From contig OW240920.1 in NCBI GenBank assembly GCA_933207985.1, positions 147,222,316 through 147,286,315 of the forward strand: DNA of 64,000 nucleotides. Reading direction: 5' to 3'. Numbering within the stretch: the first letter of the stretch is position 1; the number at the start of each line of letters is the position of its first letter. Source of the stretch: Pelobates cultripes (Eukaryota > Chordata > Amphibia > Anura > Pelobatidae). Below the pieces are notes generated by a model. It did not search any database. It worked only from the letters and a program-made list of their open reading frames with translations, and was not told the DNA's origin. Shown piece after piece: positions 12,552-24,589 of the stretch. A program made the translations under genes and the position numbers.

Positions 12552-14225
12552 AGCGGAGGCCATGGATTTGTTGTTAAGGCTTTGTTACTTTTTTCTTTAA
12601 AAGCTTACTTTCCAAAGTCGTACTAACACATTTATTAACACATGTGTTTTCATTCTCCCCTAATTAGCTGAGCACCCATTTTTATACTGATAAATTGGAG
12701 GTGCCCTATTTTTTTGTAAAATATTTATTAATCAATGGTGCAAGAACAAACCTTAGATCAACATACAAAAACCAAAACCCAAATTGTAATGTTTTTATAA
12801 AATATTAATAAATAATAAAAAAGTGAGAAAGGTTTGACTGTTGATGTGTAGCTCCCAAACAGCTCTTCAAAGAAGGACGTCGCAGAAACTTTAATCTTAA
12901 TCGTCAGATAATATTCTGGTTGGTAAAATTGGAATCCCAAAAATGTTTCCTACTAGTTCATCTTTCTTGACAAAGATTTAAGCAAAGCCCTTTATATTAT
13001 GACAGTTCTAACACTTCATCTTTAGTGAGCCATTCCATATTATATAGCTGGTCCACATACGTCACTAGATAAACAGATTTGTTCTTCTCTCTTTCATTTT
13101 TTTTTAACTTTTAGATTTAAACGTGATTATATTTAAATCAACCATAATCCATTTTTGTCTCCTGATCTAATTCGGACAAACTGATCAGATTATAATATAT
13201 AATCATAATAAATTGCAACGATTTGTAATATAATCACAACAAACCACGAGGCCAAAGGTTCTTCTGAGTGCAACAGTGATTAATATTGTAAAACGCTACG
13301 GAATCTGTTGGCGCTATATAAATGGCAATGATAATAATAATGCCCCGCGCTGCCTGAGATTGATAGGAGTCATATATTGTTCTGTCCCTGCCCTGCAATT
13401 AAATGTTCCCATTAAGAAATGTTGGGGCCACCAATCCCAGGCAGTGCAAGACATGTACATCCAGCAGACTGGCACTTTGCACTCTGCATTCTGTAATGTA
13501 CAAACTGCAATAGCAGATAATGTAATATGTATGTTTTTTTTTTTAAACAAACTGTGACAATGCCGGTGATACGGCTGCGTTCAAAAGATGTTGCCAGTCG
13601 GAATTTCCAACAACGCGTGATTGCTCAAAGGATGCGTTTTACATTCATTTTTTTCACATCTAATTATATTCATACTCAGCATCGTAATGGGAAAATGCAT
13701 AAAGATGTTAAATCTTCCACTGACAGAGAAGCAGGATTTTATTTATTTTTTTAAAAATTATTTATTTATTTTTGTGTTCTTTCTTCCCTGCGATGACTCA
13801 TTTTGCTTTCAACTGTTTACATTTTGTTAGATTCACAACCTTCATCTTCACCCATCCATTCATCTTGTAATTACACTCGCCCAGCTATTGTACAGCGCTG
13901 CAGAATATGTTAGTGCTTTCGAAATAATATTAATATTTTATATCTAAATGCTTTGATGTGTGAATCCTTTGAAGTATGTACATTTATTAAGGATTTAGCT
14001 CAATGTTTTTCCTTTCAATTTATCAATTTCAGTAGCAGCTTTGGTGATGTTCTTATTTTTTAATTGCTATATGTAGTATCTGTGTGATAAGTTATATTGC
14101 ATTCATATTTTTTAATATTCCTCATGGCTAGTTCATTGAAATTATTCCTGTAACAGCAATGCAACCAGAAATGTAAACAGCAACACTCTGATGCCCCCTA
14201 CTGGTAGAAATGAAATATAGCATAT
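12552..14225. other. Gene-free stretch
   Basis: AT-rich DNA without a supportable exon. SINE-tail-like motifs (ttggcgctatataaat at about 13307; cagcgctgcagaatatgtt at about 13893) suggest dispersed short elements. Confidence 0.4.
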
Positions 14226-14700
14226 TTACATTTTACATAGTTACATAGTTACATAGCTGAAAAGAGACTTGCGTCCATCAAGTTCAGCCTTCCTCACATG
14301 TGTTTTTGCTGTTGATCCAAAAGAAGGCAAAAAAAAAACCACTGTCTGAAGCGCTTCCAATTTTGCAACAAACTAGGAAAAAAATCCTTCTTGACCCCCA
14401 AAATAGCAGTTTGATATCTCCTTGGATCAAGCAGCTATTACCCCACTAATTAGAAATGATATCCCTGTATGTTATGTTTTTGTAAATATTTATCTAGTTG
14501 CTGTTTAAACATCTGTATGGACTCTGACAAAACCACCTCTTCAGGTAGAAAATTCCATATCCTTATTGCTCTAACTGTAAAAAAAACCTTTTCTTTGCCT
14601 TAGATGAAATCTCCTTTCTTCAAGCCTAAATGTGTGACCTCGTGTCCTATGTATAGCCCTGATATCCAAATATAGGTATTGGAAAATGCACTCTATCCCT
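14226..14700 (-). repeat. Dispersed repeat, LINE 3' region type
   Basis: Starts with repeated ttacatagttacatag and runs about 470 bases. A shorter close copy lies at 50272-50625. The minus strand of the first part reads like the conserved C-terminal tail of L2/CR1-like LINE proteins, so this is probably a 3' LINE segment. Confidence 0.5.
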
Positions 14701-14850
14701 TGTCCTGGAATCCTGGGTGCAATGAACTGGATAAGCCCCAGTACCAAAGGGACCAAATGTCAAATATAAATATAGAAAAGAAATCCAGGCACTCCAAGGT
14801 GTTCCACCGATTAGGCCATTTTTATTGGACCCAAGCACCAAACAACGTTT

Positions 14851-14898
14851 CGACCCCTTAGGGCCTTTGTCAAGCCTGACAAAGGCCCTAAGGGGTCC
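14851..14898. repeat. Near-perfect hairpin, hammerhead-like
   Basis: Bases 14851-14872 and 14877-14898 are inverted copies over 21 of 22 positions with a 4-base centre. The minus strand ends in ggggtcgaaacg, like the 3' half of a hammerhead core, but the CTGANGA part is altered, so this is a relic at best. Confidence 0.55.
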
Positions 14899-14899
14899 A

Positions 14900-15410
14900 G
14901 TAATTATTTACATTAATTTTCTTTAAGTGCTGTAGCACCTTGTCTCGAGTCATCCAAACACAAGTTATCTGCAAGTGTTTTGCAGCAATCATTTGCATAT
15001 CTCTTGCCATGGGATCCTCATTAATATATACTGAAGAAAAATTGTTATTTAAAATGTCTACCTTTTCCTTCATTAACTAACAGACCCATCACTGTTTTTT
15101 ACAGTGTACCTACACTTTATTTTTTAAAAAATTTTTTAGAACTGATGTAAAATATTTCTATCCATTTCTTATTTTCTAGTTTAGCCACTTTAATTGCCTT
15201 TTTTCAAGCATTATTGGCTTCCTTATATCTTATATAGGATGCATCTGATTTGTCAGATTTAAATGCTTTAAATGCCCTTTTCTTATTTTTAATCTCTTGT
15301 CTTACTTCTCTACTAAGCCACATTGGTTTTAATATGTTTCTTTTACATTTATTACCCAATGGTACATTCTGAAAAATGTGCCTTTCTAATTTTGACACAA
15401 GATTATTCTT
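14900..15410 (-). pseudogene. L2/CR1-like LINE reverse-transcriptase protein, 5' fragment
   Basis: Two minus-strand frames read in order. One holds LSREVRQEIKNKKRAFKAFK, the spacer typically seen between endonuclease and reverse transcriptase in CR1/L2/Rex1-type LINEs. The next holds NNNFSSVYINEDP and VLQHLKKINVN, which align with the start of the reverse-transcriptase region. Stops and frameshifts separate them, and the catalytic part is absent. This is a dead fragment. Confidence 0.65.
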
Positions 15411-16444
15411 TCAAATAAATTGCTTCAGTAAATTAAGTGTTTATTCTTACTCTAAGGGTTATGAAGAAATACACAAAATTACAGATATTAAAAGCTCCTA
15501 TATCAGTTTAGTGAAAAAAGAAAAAACGTCATATCACCCCCCATGACCTCCTACACAGATTCTAAAAGTTATTTAATTTAAAATCTACTTTCTTACAATG
15601 AATATTCCCTCTGTGCAACTGATTTTCCTTCCATACCACTTCTTTCCCTTCTGTATATCTCACCCCAAGCTCCCACTAGATTGTAAGCTCCCAAGAACAG
15701 AATTGTCAATCCTTTGTACCAGTAAGTATCTAGGCATATGTTATTTTATATTTGATGTCATTTTTTTTTCCAACATACAATCATTTTTATTGTGCTGCAG
15801 AACTTGACATTTCATTAAAAAAAAAAGCAACATAAAAAATTAATACTATAAAATGTTTTTGTTAATATAACTACATTAAATAATTTATGACAATTGCATG
15901 GCTATCAATTTGTGTTTGGCATACGTCCTGATGGTGCGTATAAGATTTGTAAAACAGAAATCCAAACACCAGATTAAATAAAAATAGAAAAATGTATTAA
16001 ATACCAGCCGTACAAATACTATTATTATTTCATGGTGTTCACGCGCTTACCTTAACCTCTTAATCCTTTACCTTGAAGTCTAAGTGTACATTTTAGTTCA
16101 TTAAAAATTTTTCAGCACTGCAAAGTGATACAACTAGTTTTTCCAGAATTCTGAAACCAGTGACACCTTGTACAAATGACTAAAAAAAAAAGCTCAGAGT
16201 GTTTCCAGCCGTGAAATTTCGTACATATAATTCTTATGCTGTTATTCTTTTCGGACACAGAAACATCATCCAGAAATATCAGCATAATCAACGGAGAATC
16301 AAATTCATTTTGAATTTCAGCAAATTAGAGGTACTAAGTTTCTTTACATTGCATTTTAAAATATACGTAAGTTTATGTTTACATTTTAAACTGACGTAGT
16401 GTTATATTTTGATTTTCAGTACCTGCCTGACATAAAACATACTA
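15411..16444. other. Gene-free stretch
   Basis: AT-rich DNA. A SINE-like segment (tagattgtaagctcccaag, near 15679) is the only recognisable piece. Confidence 0.4.
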
Positions 16445-18006
16445 CAGGGAGTGCAGAATTATTAGGCAAGTTGTATTTTTGAGGATTAATTTTATTATTG
16501 AACAACAACCATGTTCTCAATGAACCCAAAAAACTCATTAATATCAAAGCTGAATATTTTTGGAAGTAGTTTTTAGTTTGTTTTTAGTTTTAGCTATGTT
16601 AGGGGGATATCTGTGTGTGCAGGTGACTATTACTGTGCATAATTATTAGGCAACTTAACAAAAACAAATATATACCCATTTCAATTATTTATTATTACCA
16701 GTGAAACCAATATAACATCTCAACATTCACAAATATACATTTCTGACATTCAAAAACAAAACAAAAACAAATCAGTGACCAATATAGCCACCTTTCTTTG
16801 CAAGGACACTCAAAAGCCTGCCATCTATGGATTCTGTCAGTGTTTTGATCTGTTCACCATCAACATTGCGTGCAGCAGCAACCACAGCCTCCCAGACACT
16901 GTTCAGAGAGGTGTACTGTTTTCCCTCCTTGTAAATCTCACATTTGATGATGGCCCACAGGTTCTCAATGGGGTTCAGATCAGGTGAACAAGGAGGCCAT
17001 GTCATTAGATTTTCTTCTTTTATACCCTTTCTTGCCAGCCACGCTGTGGAGTACTTGGACGCGTGTGATGGAGCATTGTCCTGCATGAAAATCATGTTTT
17101 TCTTGAAGGATGCAGACTTCTTCCTGTACCACTGCTTGAAGAAGGTGTCTTCCAGGAACTGGCAGTAGGACTGGGAGTTGAGCTTGACTCCATCCTCAAC
17201 CCGAAAAGGCCCCACAAGCTCATCTTTGATGATACCAGCCCAAACCAGTACTCCACCTCCACCTTGCTGGCGTCTGAGTCGGACTGGAGCTCTCTGCCCT
17301 TTACCAATCCAGCCACGGGCCCATCCATCTGGCCCATCAAGACTCACTCTCATTTCATCAGTCCATAAAACCTTAGAAAAATCAGTCTTGAGATATTTCT
17401 TGGCCCAGTCTTGACGTTTCAGCTTGTGTGTCTTGTTCAGTGGTGGTCGTCTTTCAGCCTTTCTTACCTTGGCCATGTCTCTGAGTATTGCACACCTTGT
17501 GCTTTTGGGCACTCCAGTGATGTTGCAGCTCTGAAATATGGCCAAACTGGTGGCAAGTGGCATCGTGGCAGCTGCACGCTTGACTTTTCTCAGTTCATGG
17601 GCAGTTATTTTGCGCCTTGGTTTTTCCACACGCTTCTTGCGACCCTGTTGACTATTTTGAATGAAACGCTTGATTGTTCGATGATCACGCTTCAGAAGCT
17701 TTGCAATTTTAAGAGTGCTGCATCCCTCTGCAAGATATCTCACTATTTTTGACTTTTCTGAGCCTGTCAAGTCCTTCTTTTGACCCATTTTGCCAAAGGA
17801 AAGGAAGTTGCCTAATAATTATGCACACCTGATATAGGGTGTTGATGTCATTAGACCACACCCCTTCTCATTACAGAGATGCACATCACCTAATATGCTT
17901 AATTGGTAGTAGGCTTTCGAGCCTATACAGCTTGGAGTAAGACAACATGCATAAAGAGGATGATGTGGTCAAAATACTCATTTGCCTAATAATTCTGCAC
18001 TCCCTG
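16445..18006 (-). mobile_element. Complete Tc1-type DNA transposon (DD37E, TRT-like)
   Basis: A 1,562-bp element flanked by TA dinucleotides. The outermost 25 bases of each end (cagggagtgcagaattatta and the next five) are perfect inverted copies. Related inverted motifs (gtgcataattattaggcaac) recur inside both ends, at about 16637 and 17806, giving an IR/DR-like double-site arrangement. It contains one uninterrupted transposase gene. The intact frame and matching ends point to recent insertion. Confidence 0.92.
16772..17788 (-). CDS. Tc1/mariner-superfamily transposase
   Basis: A 338-residue uninterrupted frame, the usual length for the family. The N-terminal part (about residues 5-50) is a helix-turn-helix DNA-binding domain (EKSKIVRYLAEGCSTLKIAK). 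A basic linker RRKITAHE follows, then the catalytic core: first Asp in VLWTDEM, second Asp in MQDNAPSH, Glu in PDLNPIENLW. I count 37 residues between the second Asp and the Glu, against 34 in classical Tc1. That spacing fits the DD37E (TRT) lineage; the assignment is inference from spacing. It would bind the element's ends in the nucleus and cut and paste at TA. All three catalytic residues are present, so activity is possible but not shown. Confidence 0.93.
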   Translation of the reverse strand: MGQKKDLTGSEKSKIVRYLAEGCSTLKIAKLLKRDHRTIKRFIQNSQQGRKKRVEKPRRKITAHELRKVKRAAATMPLATSLAIFQSCNITGVPKSTRCAILRDMAKVRKAERRPPLNKTHKLKRQDWAKKYLKTDFSKVLWTDEMRVSLDGPDGWARGWIGKGQRAPVRLRRQQGGGGVLVWAGIIKDELVGPFRVEDGVKLNSQSYCQFLEDTFFKQWYRKKSASFKKNMIFMQDNAPSHASKYSTAWLARKGIKEENLMTWPPCSPDLNPIENLWAIIKCEIYKEGKQYTSLNSVWEAVVAAARNVDGEQIKTLTESIDGRLLSVLAKKGGYIGH

Positions 18007-18251
18007 TATATATGGAATGTTTGTTAAAAATGTAAATGCCAGTAAACACAGTAATATGGGAGATGGCGCCTGGGAGCTCTGGCACCATAACCACCACAAT
18101 GAGTTGAAGTAGATATGGTGTCTAGACTGACGCTTTACATTTTTGGCTGACTTTTTTTGCTCCCATTACATTTTCAGAGCAGGATTTACACAACTTGACA
18201 CCTTATGAATATTTTTCTAGACATGCTTTCCATATGATCAGTGAAAGATCA
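18007..18251. other. Short spacer, nothing recognised
   Basis: Gene-free sequence between the Tc1-type element and the next MITE. Confidence 0.4.
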
Positions 18252-18818
18252 TTAAAGGGACTCTCCAGTACCAGGAAAACATATTCGTTTTCCTGGCACT
18301 GCAGAAGCCTGCAGTGCCCCTCTCCCTCCCACCCCCCATCCCATGTTGCTGAAGGGGTTAAAATCCCTTCACTGACTTACCTGAATTCATCACGATGTCC
18401 CTCGGCTCTGGGTCAGGCTCCACCTATTCTTCTCCCCCACCGACGTTATAAAAACTGCAATAATTACACTTGCAGGGCTAAGGGTGGTGGGAGTTGGCAC
18501 CCAGACCGATGTCCCTCTGCGCTGGGTCAGGCTCTGCCTACTCTCCTCCCCCACTGATGTCAGCCGGAGGGGGAGACGTAATGCGCATGCGCTGCAATGG
18601 CCGGGCACGTGCATTAGACCTCCCCATAGGAATGCATTATTAAATGCTTTCCTATGGGGATTTCGGCAATGCTGGAGGTCCAGTCGGTCTCCCCCTCCAG
18701 CAACCAGGCTCCCACCAGGCTACTTCCGTGGTAGTGCTGGAGGTCCTCACATAACGTGAGGACGTCCAGCGTTGTTTAATGGGCAGAAGTGGTCTGGGTA
18801 CCTGGAGTGTCCCTTTAA
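18252..18818. mobile_element. T2-type MITE
   Basis: Begins TTAAAGGGACTCTCCAGTA and ends inverted as ctggagtgtccctTTAA. The interior contains direct copies of a cggctctgggtcaggctc-like segment, so part of the body is internally duplicated. No coding capacity. Confidence 0.8.
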
Positions 18819-19269
18819 TGGTACTGACAGGCAAAATCAGGTAATTAATTCATCAGGGCATCCCTTGTAGTGGCAAAAAATTTTATTACAGTTATTTATA
18901 TTTAATAAAAATTGAAGACAGAAGTTTACAGTGCTGTGTCGAGTGCTGATGTACAAAAATGGTAAAGGGTGTCTTGTCAACCCAAGTCTTATGCAAATCT
19001 ATTTAAATATATATTAATAAAACCATGATTTGATGATTCTCACTAAATCTTATCTTGTTGTTATGATTATTATTCAAGAATCCTGTAGATGTATTTCACT
19101 ATATGCACATTTTGAAATATAAAGACTTTGACCATAATGGGACATGTGCCAAACGTGCGTCATCACTGCCCTATGGCATTCCGCCAATAATTAATGAGCC
19201 TGTCATCTATGGCAGTGCATGAATTCTACATACAGCTGGGAGGCACAGTTCATGTACCTTTTAACAGCA

Positions 19270-20640
19270 TGAGCCAGAAGCATTGGCCGATCCGGGGGGG
19301 GGGGCAACGGGGCAATTGCCCCCCCCCCCGAGATTCCCCCCTGCCGGCTAATGCTGGCATTGCTGCCAGCAATGTGCCTGCGGACCGGGGAGGAGATCAG
19401 ATCAGAGATCTCCCTCCCCGGTCCGCAGGCACAATGCTGACAGCCGGCAGGGGAGGGAGAGAGGACCCGGTAGCTCAATCTGCAGCTCCTCCGGGTCCCC
19501 ATCACGCGAGAGTGAAGTCTAGCCCTGGAGCGCGAGCTAGACTTCAGTCCACACTGGAACCACCAGGGAATCCCACTGGGACCACCAGGGACGGAGATAT
19601 GCCCCCCCTCCTCCTCAATAAAGGTACGAATGGAGAGGGGACATCAATTTATTTATTTTATTAAATACATTTTTTTTTAAAGCCTCCCTATCCTCCTTCC
19701 TCTCCCACACACATACACTGCCCCCTATACACACATACACTGCCCCCCACACACACATACACTGCTCCCCAAACACACATACACTGCCCCCCACACACAC
19801 ATACACTGCCCCCAAACACACATACACTGCCCCCACACACACACATACACTGCCCCCACACACACATACACTGCCCCCCAAACACACACACATACACTGC
19901 CCCCCACAGCACACACATACACTGCCCCCACACACACATACACAACACTGCCCCCATACACACACATACACTGTGCCCCCAAACACACACATATAACTGC
20001 CCTATACACACACTGCCCCACACACACACATACACACACCAGCCCCAAACACACATACACACTGCCCCCACACACACACACACACACATACACATGCCCC
20101 CCAAACACACACATACACTGCCCCACACACTGCCCCCCATACCACACACATACACTGCCCCCAAACACACATACACTGCCCCCATACATACACCCCAGAA
20201 ACACACATACACATACATAAAGTGCCCTCCCCATACACACACTGCCCCACACAGACATACAGTGCCCCCCATACACACAGTGCCACCCTCACACAGACAC
20301 ACTGCCCCACGCATACACTGCCCCCAACACACACTGCAACCCTGACATACACTGCCGCCCTCACGCACTCACACACACACTTCACCGCTCACACACACTG
20401 CACCTTTCACACACACTTCACCCCTAACACACACCACTGCTCCTATGCCCTATATCCCAGCAGACCCCAGGTAAGTTGTCAAACTGTTCTTAAACGGTAT
20501 GACTAATTACTCTGGGGTGGAATCCTGGCACTACTGGCACCATAACTACTACACTGAGCTGAAGTGGTTATTGTGCCAGGATTATTTATTTAAATAATCT
20601 ACAAGTGCCCCTCCCGAGATCAGGCTCTGGATCCGCCACT
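19270..20640. repeat. GC-rich palindromic repeat with CA-rich minisatellite cargo
   Basis: The left part has long G and C runs and an inverted pair (19372-19395 against 19410-19433) around ggaccggggagg. From about 19690 to 20440 the plus strand is tandem cacacacatacactgccccc, 20-27 bases per unit. The right edge near 20600-20640 (ggatccgccactggcc) resembles the left edge (ggccgatccgg) in inverted form. Minus-strand frames of 125-226 codons rich in Cys/Val/Gly are artefacts of the repeat. Confidence 0.65.
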
Positions 20641-21700
20641 GGCCAGAAGAGGCGTAAATGAATGAACAAATAAATAAATAAAAGGTTATCTTTAAAATAT
20701 CAAAGGTGTAAGATATTTGGTTATTTACAAGCTATTTGTAAAATATCACAAGCAAGCTTTGTAATATGTAGTAGAATGTTTAGTAGAATGCTAAGAAACT
20801 GAATATGTGTTAATTAGCTATGTAAATATTATATTAAACAGAAGAGGTTTTTTTAACTGTGTGGATCATTTGTAACAGAAATGTCACTAATACCCAACTA
20901 TCTATGAATTTAGACATACACAGAGTTATCTATGTAAAGGGACATTTCAGACCCACATGGCAGTTTAGTGTGCTGATGTGCTTTATGTGGGAAGAGTGTG
21001 TCCTCATTTTTCATTTTACAAAAAATGCAGATTTCAATGGAACTTTTATACATGAACCAGGTTACACCCCCTGGCTGTGAATCTGACAGCCAGTTCTGTT
21101 ACTTCCTGGTTTGGTTAGCTCAGTGGAGAAAAACTCAAGAGGCAGCAATTGCCCAGAGCACCTGCCTTACAAAGACTTCTCATTAAGCTGCATTTGGAAG
21201 TCTGTGATTGGACAGCCACAGAAAGTCTGGGCGGGGTTAGAAGGGGAGGGCTTGCAAAAGCTTTAGACAAAAGAACTGCATCTTTTGCAAGCTGTAGATA
21301 TACCCCCAATGAAAAAATACATAATTAAATGCACACATGTTTTCATTGTGGGTATATCTACTAAAAGTTTGTAAAGTTGATTTCATTTGTTTTCCTTTTA
21401 AATGTGATTAGTTGGGTATTCAAGCTAAATTCAACTTGATTTTCAAATATTAGGACAAAAACGGGCAAACTGAAAATAGCTGATTTAGAGAATGTTTCCA
21501 GTTAGGTAATTTTGGTCTGAAATTCAAAGATACCACTTCACACCTTAATGAATAGCCCTGGTTGGATTTGCAACTATTCACATTTCACTGAATAACCTTG
21601 CCTATGTGCGTATAACCAGTAATTATTATAAATAAAAAATATGCATAAAATGTTGTAATTTTGCCAAAAGGTGCTTAGTTCAAAACCTGTACATTCACTT
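20641..21700. other. Upstream region of the CALHM gene; dispersed repeats
   Basis: No coding exon. Bases 20935-21370 contain short inverted segments (tagatatacccccaatgaaa against tttcattgtgggtatatcta) typical of a MITE. The promoter and any noncoding first exon of the CALHM gene should lie here or further upstream, but I cannot place them. Confidence 0.4.
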
Positions 21701-21717
21701 TATTTTGCAGAGTCATC

Positions 21718-21995
21718 ATGGAGCGAGCTATCAATTATCTTTACACTCGTCCCGAAGGCAAGATGAATATACTTTGTCTTGTCATGGCAGCGATGAGTAT
21801 GTTCATCTATAAAGTGTATGAGATTAACTGCCCGTGTCTACCAGGATATAATTTAGCCTACGGACTCATTGTCATCTTCATTCCCCCATTTATATTTTTC
21901 TTTTTAGGATTTAGCTTAAATCATTATTGTCTTATTTTGTCACTGGAGCTTTCGAAACCTCAAAACAAACGGAATAAGAAAAAAGAGGTTCTACG
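21718..21995 (+). CDS. CALHM-family gene, coding exon 1
   Basis: From the ATG to the donor ctacg|gtaata; ends in phase 2. Encodes the short N-terminus and the first two membrane segments, including NCPCLPGYN. Confidence 0.88.
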
Positions 21996-24318
21996 GTAAT
22001 ATTTGGAGCTGATTCTAATGCTGTATTCATACGCAATCAAGTACTAGTTAAACTCTTAACATCTCATAGTTATAAATATTAATATATAGTATAGTAAAAA
22101 ATATAAAGCACATATAAAAATTACTACATAGTAATATGAAAAGCATACAGTAAATATCTGGTCACTAAGAAGAAACTAGAATTTAAAATCTAACACACTC
22201 GACACACCTCTAGCACACTCGAAAACACCTCTCTGAAAATGGTCATTGCCCAAACCTTCAATAAATGTTGCTGATTAAATAAAAATGAACAAATCAAGGA
22301 ACACAGTAGTTAAAAAAAACAAGCCAAATCAAAACCAATACCACTGTAACTATAAAAGTATTTACGGGTTGTTAGAAGAACCACAAAACAACAACCAGCC
22401 ATTCTAGCCATATGTAGACTGAATATGTTTGATATTTAATGTCAACACAGATGTGGTAGACCGAACACGGTTAGCAGTGATTTGGCAAGGCAGAACTTGT
22501 TACTTGGATTGAACAGTGTGACGTATACTGTTGGAAGTAGCAGAGGATGTTAGGGGAGCTGCTGTGAGAGTGGGGTGAGACCTTATGATAACAGAAGCTC
22601 TTAATAAGAGGTAAATTGTGTAGTTTTTGAGATATTTCATATGGTATTCTGGGAGAGTTGCAGAAATCCAATGTTTCAGAATGACTGTATGTGGGGCAGG
22701 TTCTTAGTACCGTTAATGCCATCTTCTAATTATAAATATATTTGTAGAAAGTAGATGCTTAGCGGCACACTACCTAAAAAGTAAATAGTCAAACCATTTG
22801 CAACAGTTTGACAACTTACATGGGATCTGCCACCTCTTCCATTGAGAGTCAGTAACTCTTCCACAGAGCTTCCGTTAGCTCTCTCGAGGATGCCCTGCTC
22901 TTCAGGGCCAGCTTACTAGCTAAAGGGGGACAGATAATCTCTCTTAGTCAGTAAGCTCAGTCCTGCACTGCTGGGCTAGTTCAGGACAAAGAGCATCTGG
23001 TTCTCTATTGAGAAGGTGATTGGTGCATGGTGGACCCCAGGTATGTTATCAAGCCATTAGCAACCTGTCTGACTACGTACTTACCATTGGGAGGAGTGAC
23101 AGGGCACTTCTGACACCATAACCACTACAGCATACTCAAATTGTAATTGTACTTGGAGTGTTCCTTTAAGAATATATTACTATACCTACTAGCAAAAGAG
23201 TTGATGGCTTTCTAACCCATTCTTTATCTTGGTAGATTTATGTTTAAGTCAATGGTGATAAGATCCCTGGTGGCTCCCGTCTTATGGATTATTGCCTGCT
23301 TCCTTGATGGAAAGTCTGTAATTTGTGCCTTCAGCGAAACTTTGGATGCAGAACAATTTGGTGGCTTTGGCAACTTCTCGTCCATAAGCACAGAGCTACT
23401 GTTGGCCAAAGTGCCTTGTAAGAACTTCGAGCTGCTTCGTACATCTTCCACCAGGAAGGCAATTTACAGGTTTCTCAAGTCGATTTCACAGGTAAGTACT
23501 CTATGTATAATATTTCAGAACTAGACACATGTTGAATTAAAAACTACTACTAGTAGATTTTTAAGTCAAGACAAGTTTGGGCCCGATATTTTTACATATT
23601 GGATGACTATAGAAGTAGTGAATACCATCTGGATTGCAATTTTTTAATATGGATTTGCATATAAGAACACATGGCTTTGCATTATATTGAAACCATGCTA
23701 CCTTTATTTATTCTTTTATCCATTTTCCCATAATCCTCTATATTTGAGAGATAGAGAACAGACTTGCTGGAGTATGATGAGATGGATTTGAATGCAAGTG
23801 TACTGGACACAATATCTATAGAACTACCTAGATTCATTTGGCATGTGTTGGTTGGGTTCATCAAAAATTGTACTAATTAGTGAGTTACCTAATGTTTTAA
23901 AATTAAGCACAACATTCTAATATAATTTTAGGATTTTATGTGGCACTTACCCTTACTGTATTTGTTCTTTTAGGGTGTTGGCTTTTTAATGGTCCTGACG
24001 CTTATTATACTTGCTGTCATTAGTCGTATTCTGAGTTCCCTTTTCAACGTCACCCGCTCCATTCACACCCAATATTGGAGCATATTTGCAAACATGGAGG
24101 ATCAATATTTTGAAGAGACCTGTCTAGCACACAACCGATGGATGGCTGAGAAATGCATTCATGGTTACTTTGAAGAGTGTGAAAATTATGACGTCAAATG
24201 TAGCCATGATGATGAAGAAAAGATCATATCCCCCTGGCAGATGATGGATTATGTAGATCATTGGTACTTGTGTCGACCACCAATTGTTCACACATATGAT
24301 CCGTTGTCACAATCTTAA
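21718..24318 (+). CDS. Calcium homeostasis modulator (CALHM) family channel, divergent CALHM1/3-type paralog
   Basis: Three exons, 21718-21995, 23236-23491 and 23974-24318, joined by GT-AG introns (phase 2, then phase 0), give 292 residues plus stop, close to the family norm. Exon 1 has the first membrane segments around the conserved NCPCLPGYN motif. Exon 2 has SLVAPVLWIIACFLDGKSVI, a following CAFSE, a possible N-glycosylation site (NFSS) and VPCKN. Exon 3 starts with the last membrane helix and carries the cytoplasmic helix YWSIFANMEDQYFEETCLAH. CALHM proteins form large-pore, voltage- and Ca2+-gated plasma-membrane channels; CALHM1/CALHM3 release ATP in taste cells. An acceptor-like ttttgcag lies 7 bases before the ATG, so an upstream noncoding exon is likely. 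The N-terminal segment is much less CALHM1/3-like than that of the neighbour at 26642. Exact orthology is unresolved. Confidence 0.88.
22780..23170. repeat. Intronic T2-like MITE
   Basis: Lies in intron 1 of the CALHM gene. The left part contains caacagtttgacaacttaca and the right part taccattgggaggagtgac... ending ttggagtgttcctttaa. A related segment occurs at about 20464-20580. Confidence 0.5.
23236..23491 (+). CDS. CALHM-family gene, coding exon 2
   Basis: Acceptor ttggtag|attta, donor cacag|gtaagt. Encodes FMFKSMVIRSLVAPVLW (third membrane segment) and the extracellular loop with conserved cysteines. Confidence 0.9.
23974..24318 (+). CDS. CALHM-family gene, coding exon 3
   Basis: Acceptor ttctttttag|ggtgttgg. 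Encodes the fourth membrane segment and the cytoplasmic C-terminal helices, ending HTYDPLSQS then TAA. The C-terminus is shorter than in mammalian CALHM1/3. Confidence 0.9.
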   Translation, partial: GVGFLMVLTLIILAVISRILSSLFNVTRSIHTQYWSIFANMEDQYFEETCLAHNRWMAEKCIHGYFEECENYDVKCSHDDEEKIISPWQMMDYVDHWYLCRPPIVHTYDPLSQS

Positions 24319-24589
24319 TCTATATACAAAACAGTTGACCACTTTAGCTGGGAAGTGTTTAACAACCTTTTAAAAAAGGAGGATATCTAAGTTGGCAGGT
24401 TACAAAGAATGGTTACATTTTGAGGCATTAATGGCTTAGAACTTGGTATAGCAGATGTCATCATGATTCCCCACATTGCTCAAAAAAGGAAGACTGTGAA
24501 CCAATAGAAATCAGTAGATCCAACAATGGTCATCTTTGATGTACAGTATTCTAAATCCCAGTTCCTCTCCAACACTTAAAACAGACATT
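24319..24589 (+). other. Probable 3' untranslated region
   Basis: Sequence after the CALHM stop codon. The nearest AATAAA, at about 24617, lies inside the next MITE, so a transposon-supplied polyadenylation signal is possible. Confidence 0.3.

Noticed and set aside
19615..20385. Overlapping minus-strand frames of 125-226 codons rich in Cys/Val/Gly
   Set aside because: Three frames are open at once through a CA-rich tandem array, so this is low complexity rather than cysteine-rich proteins.
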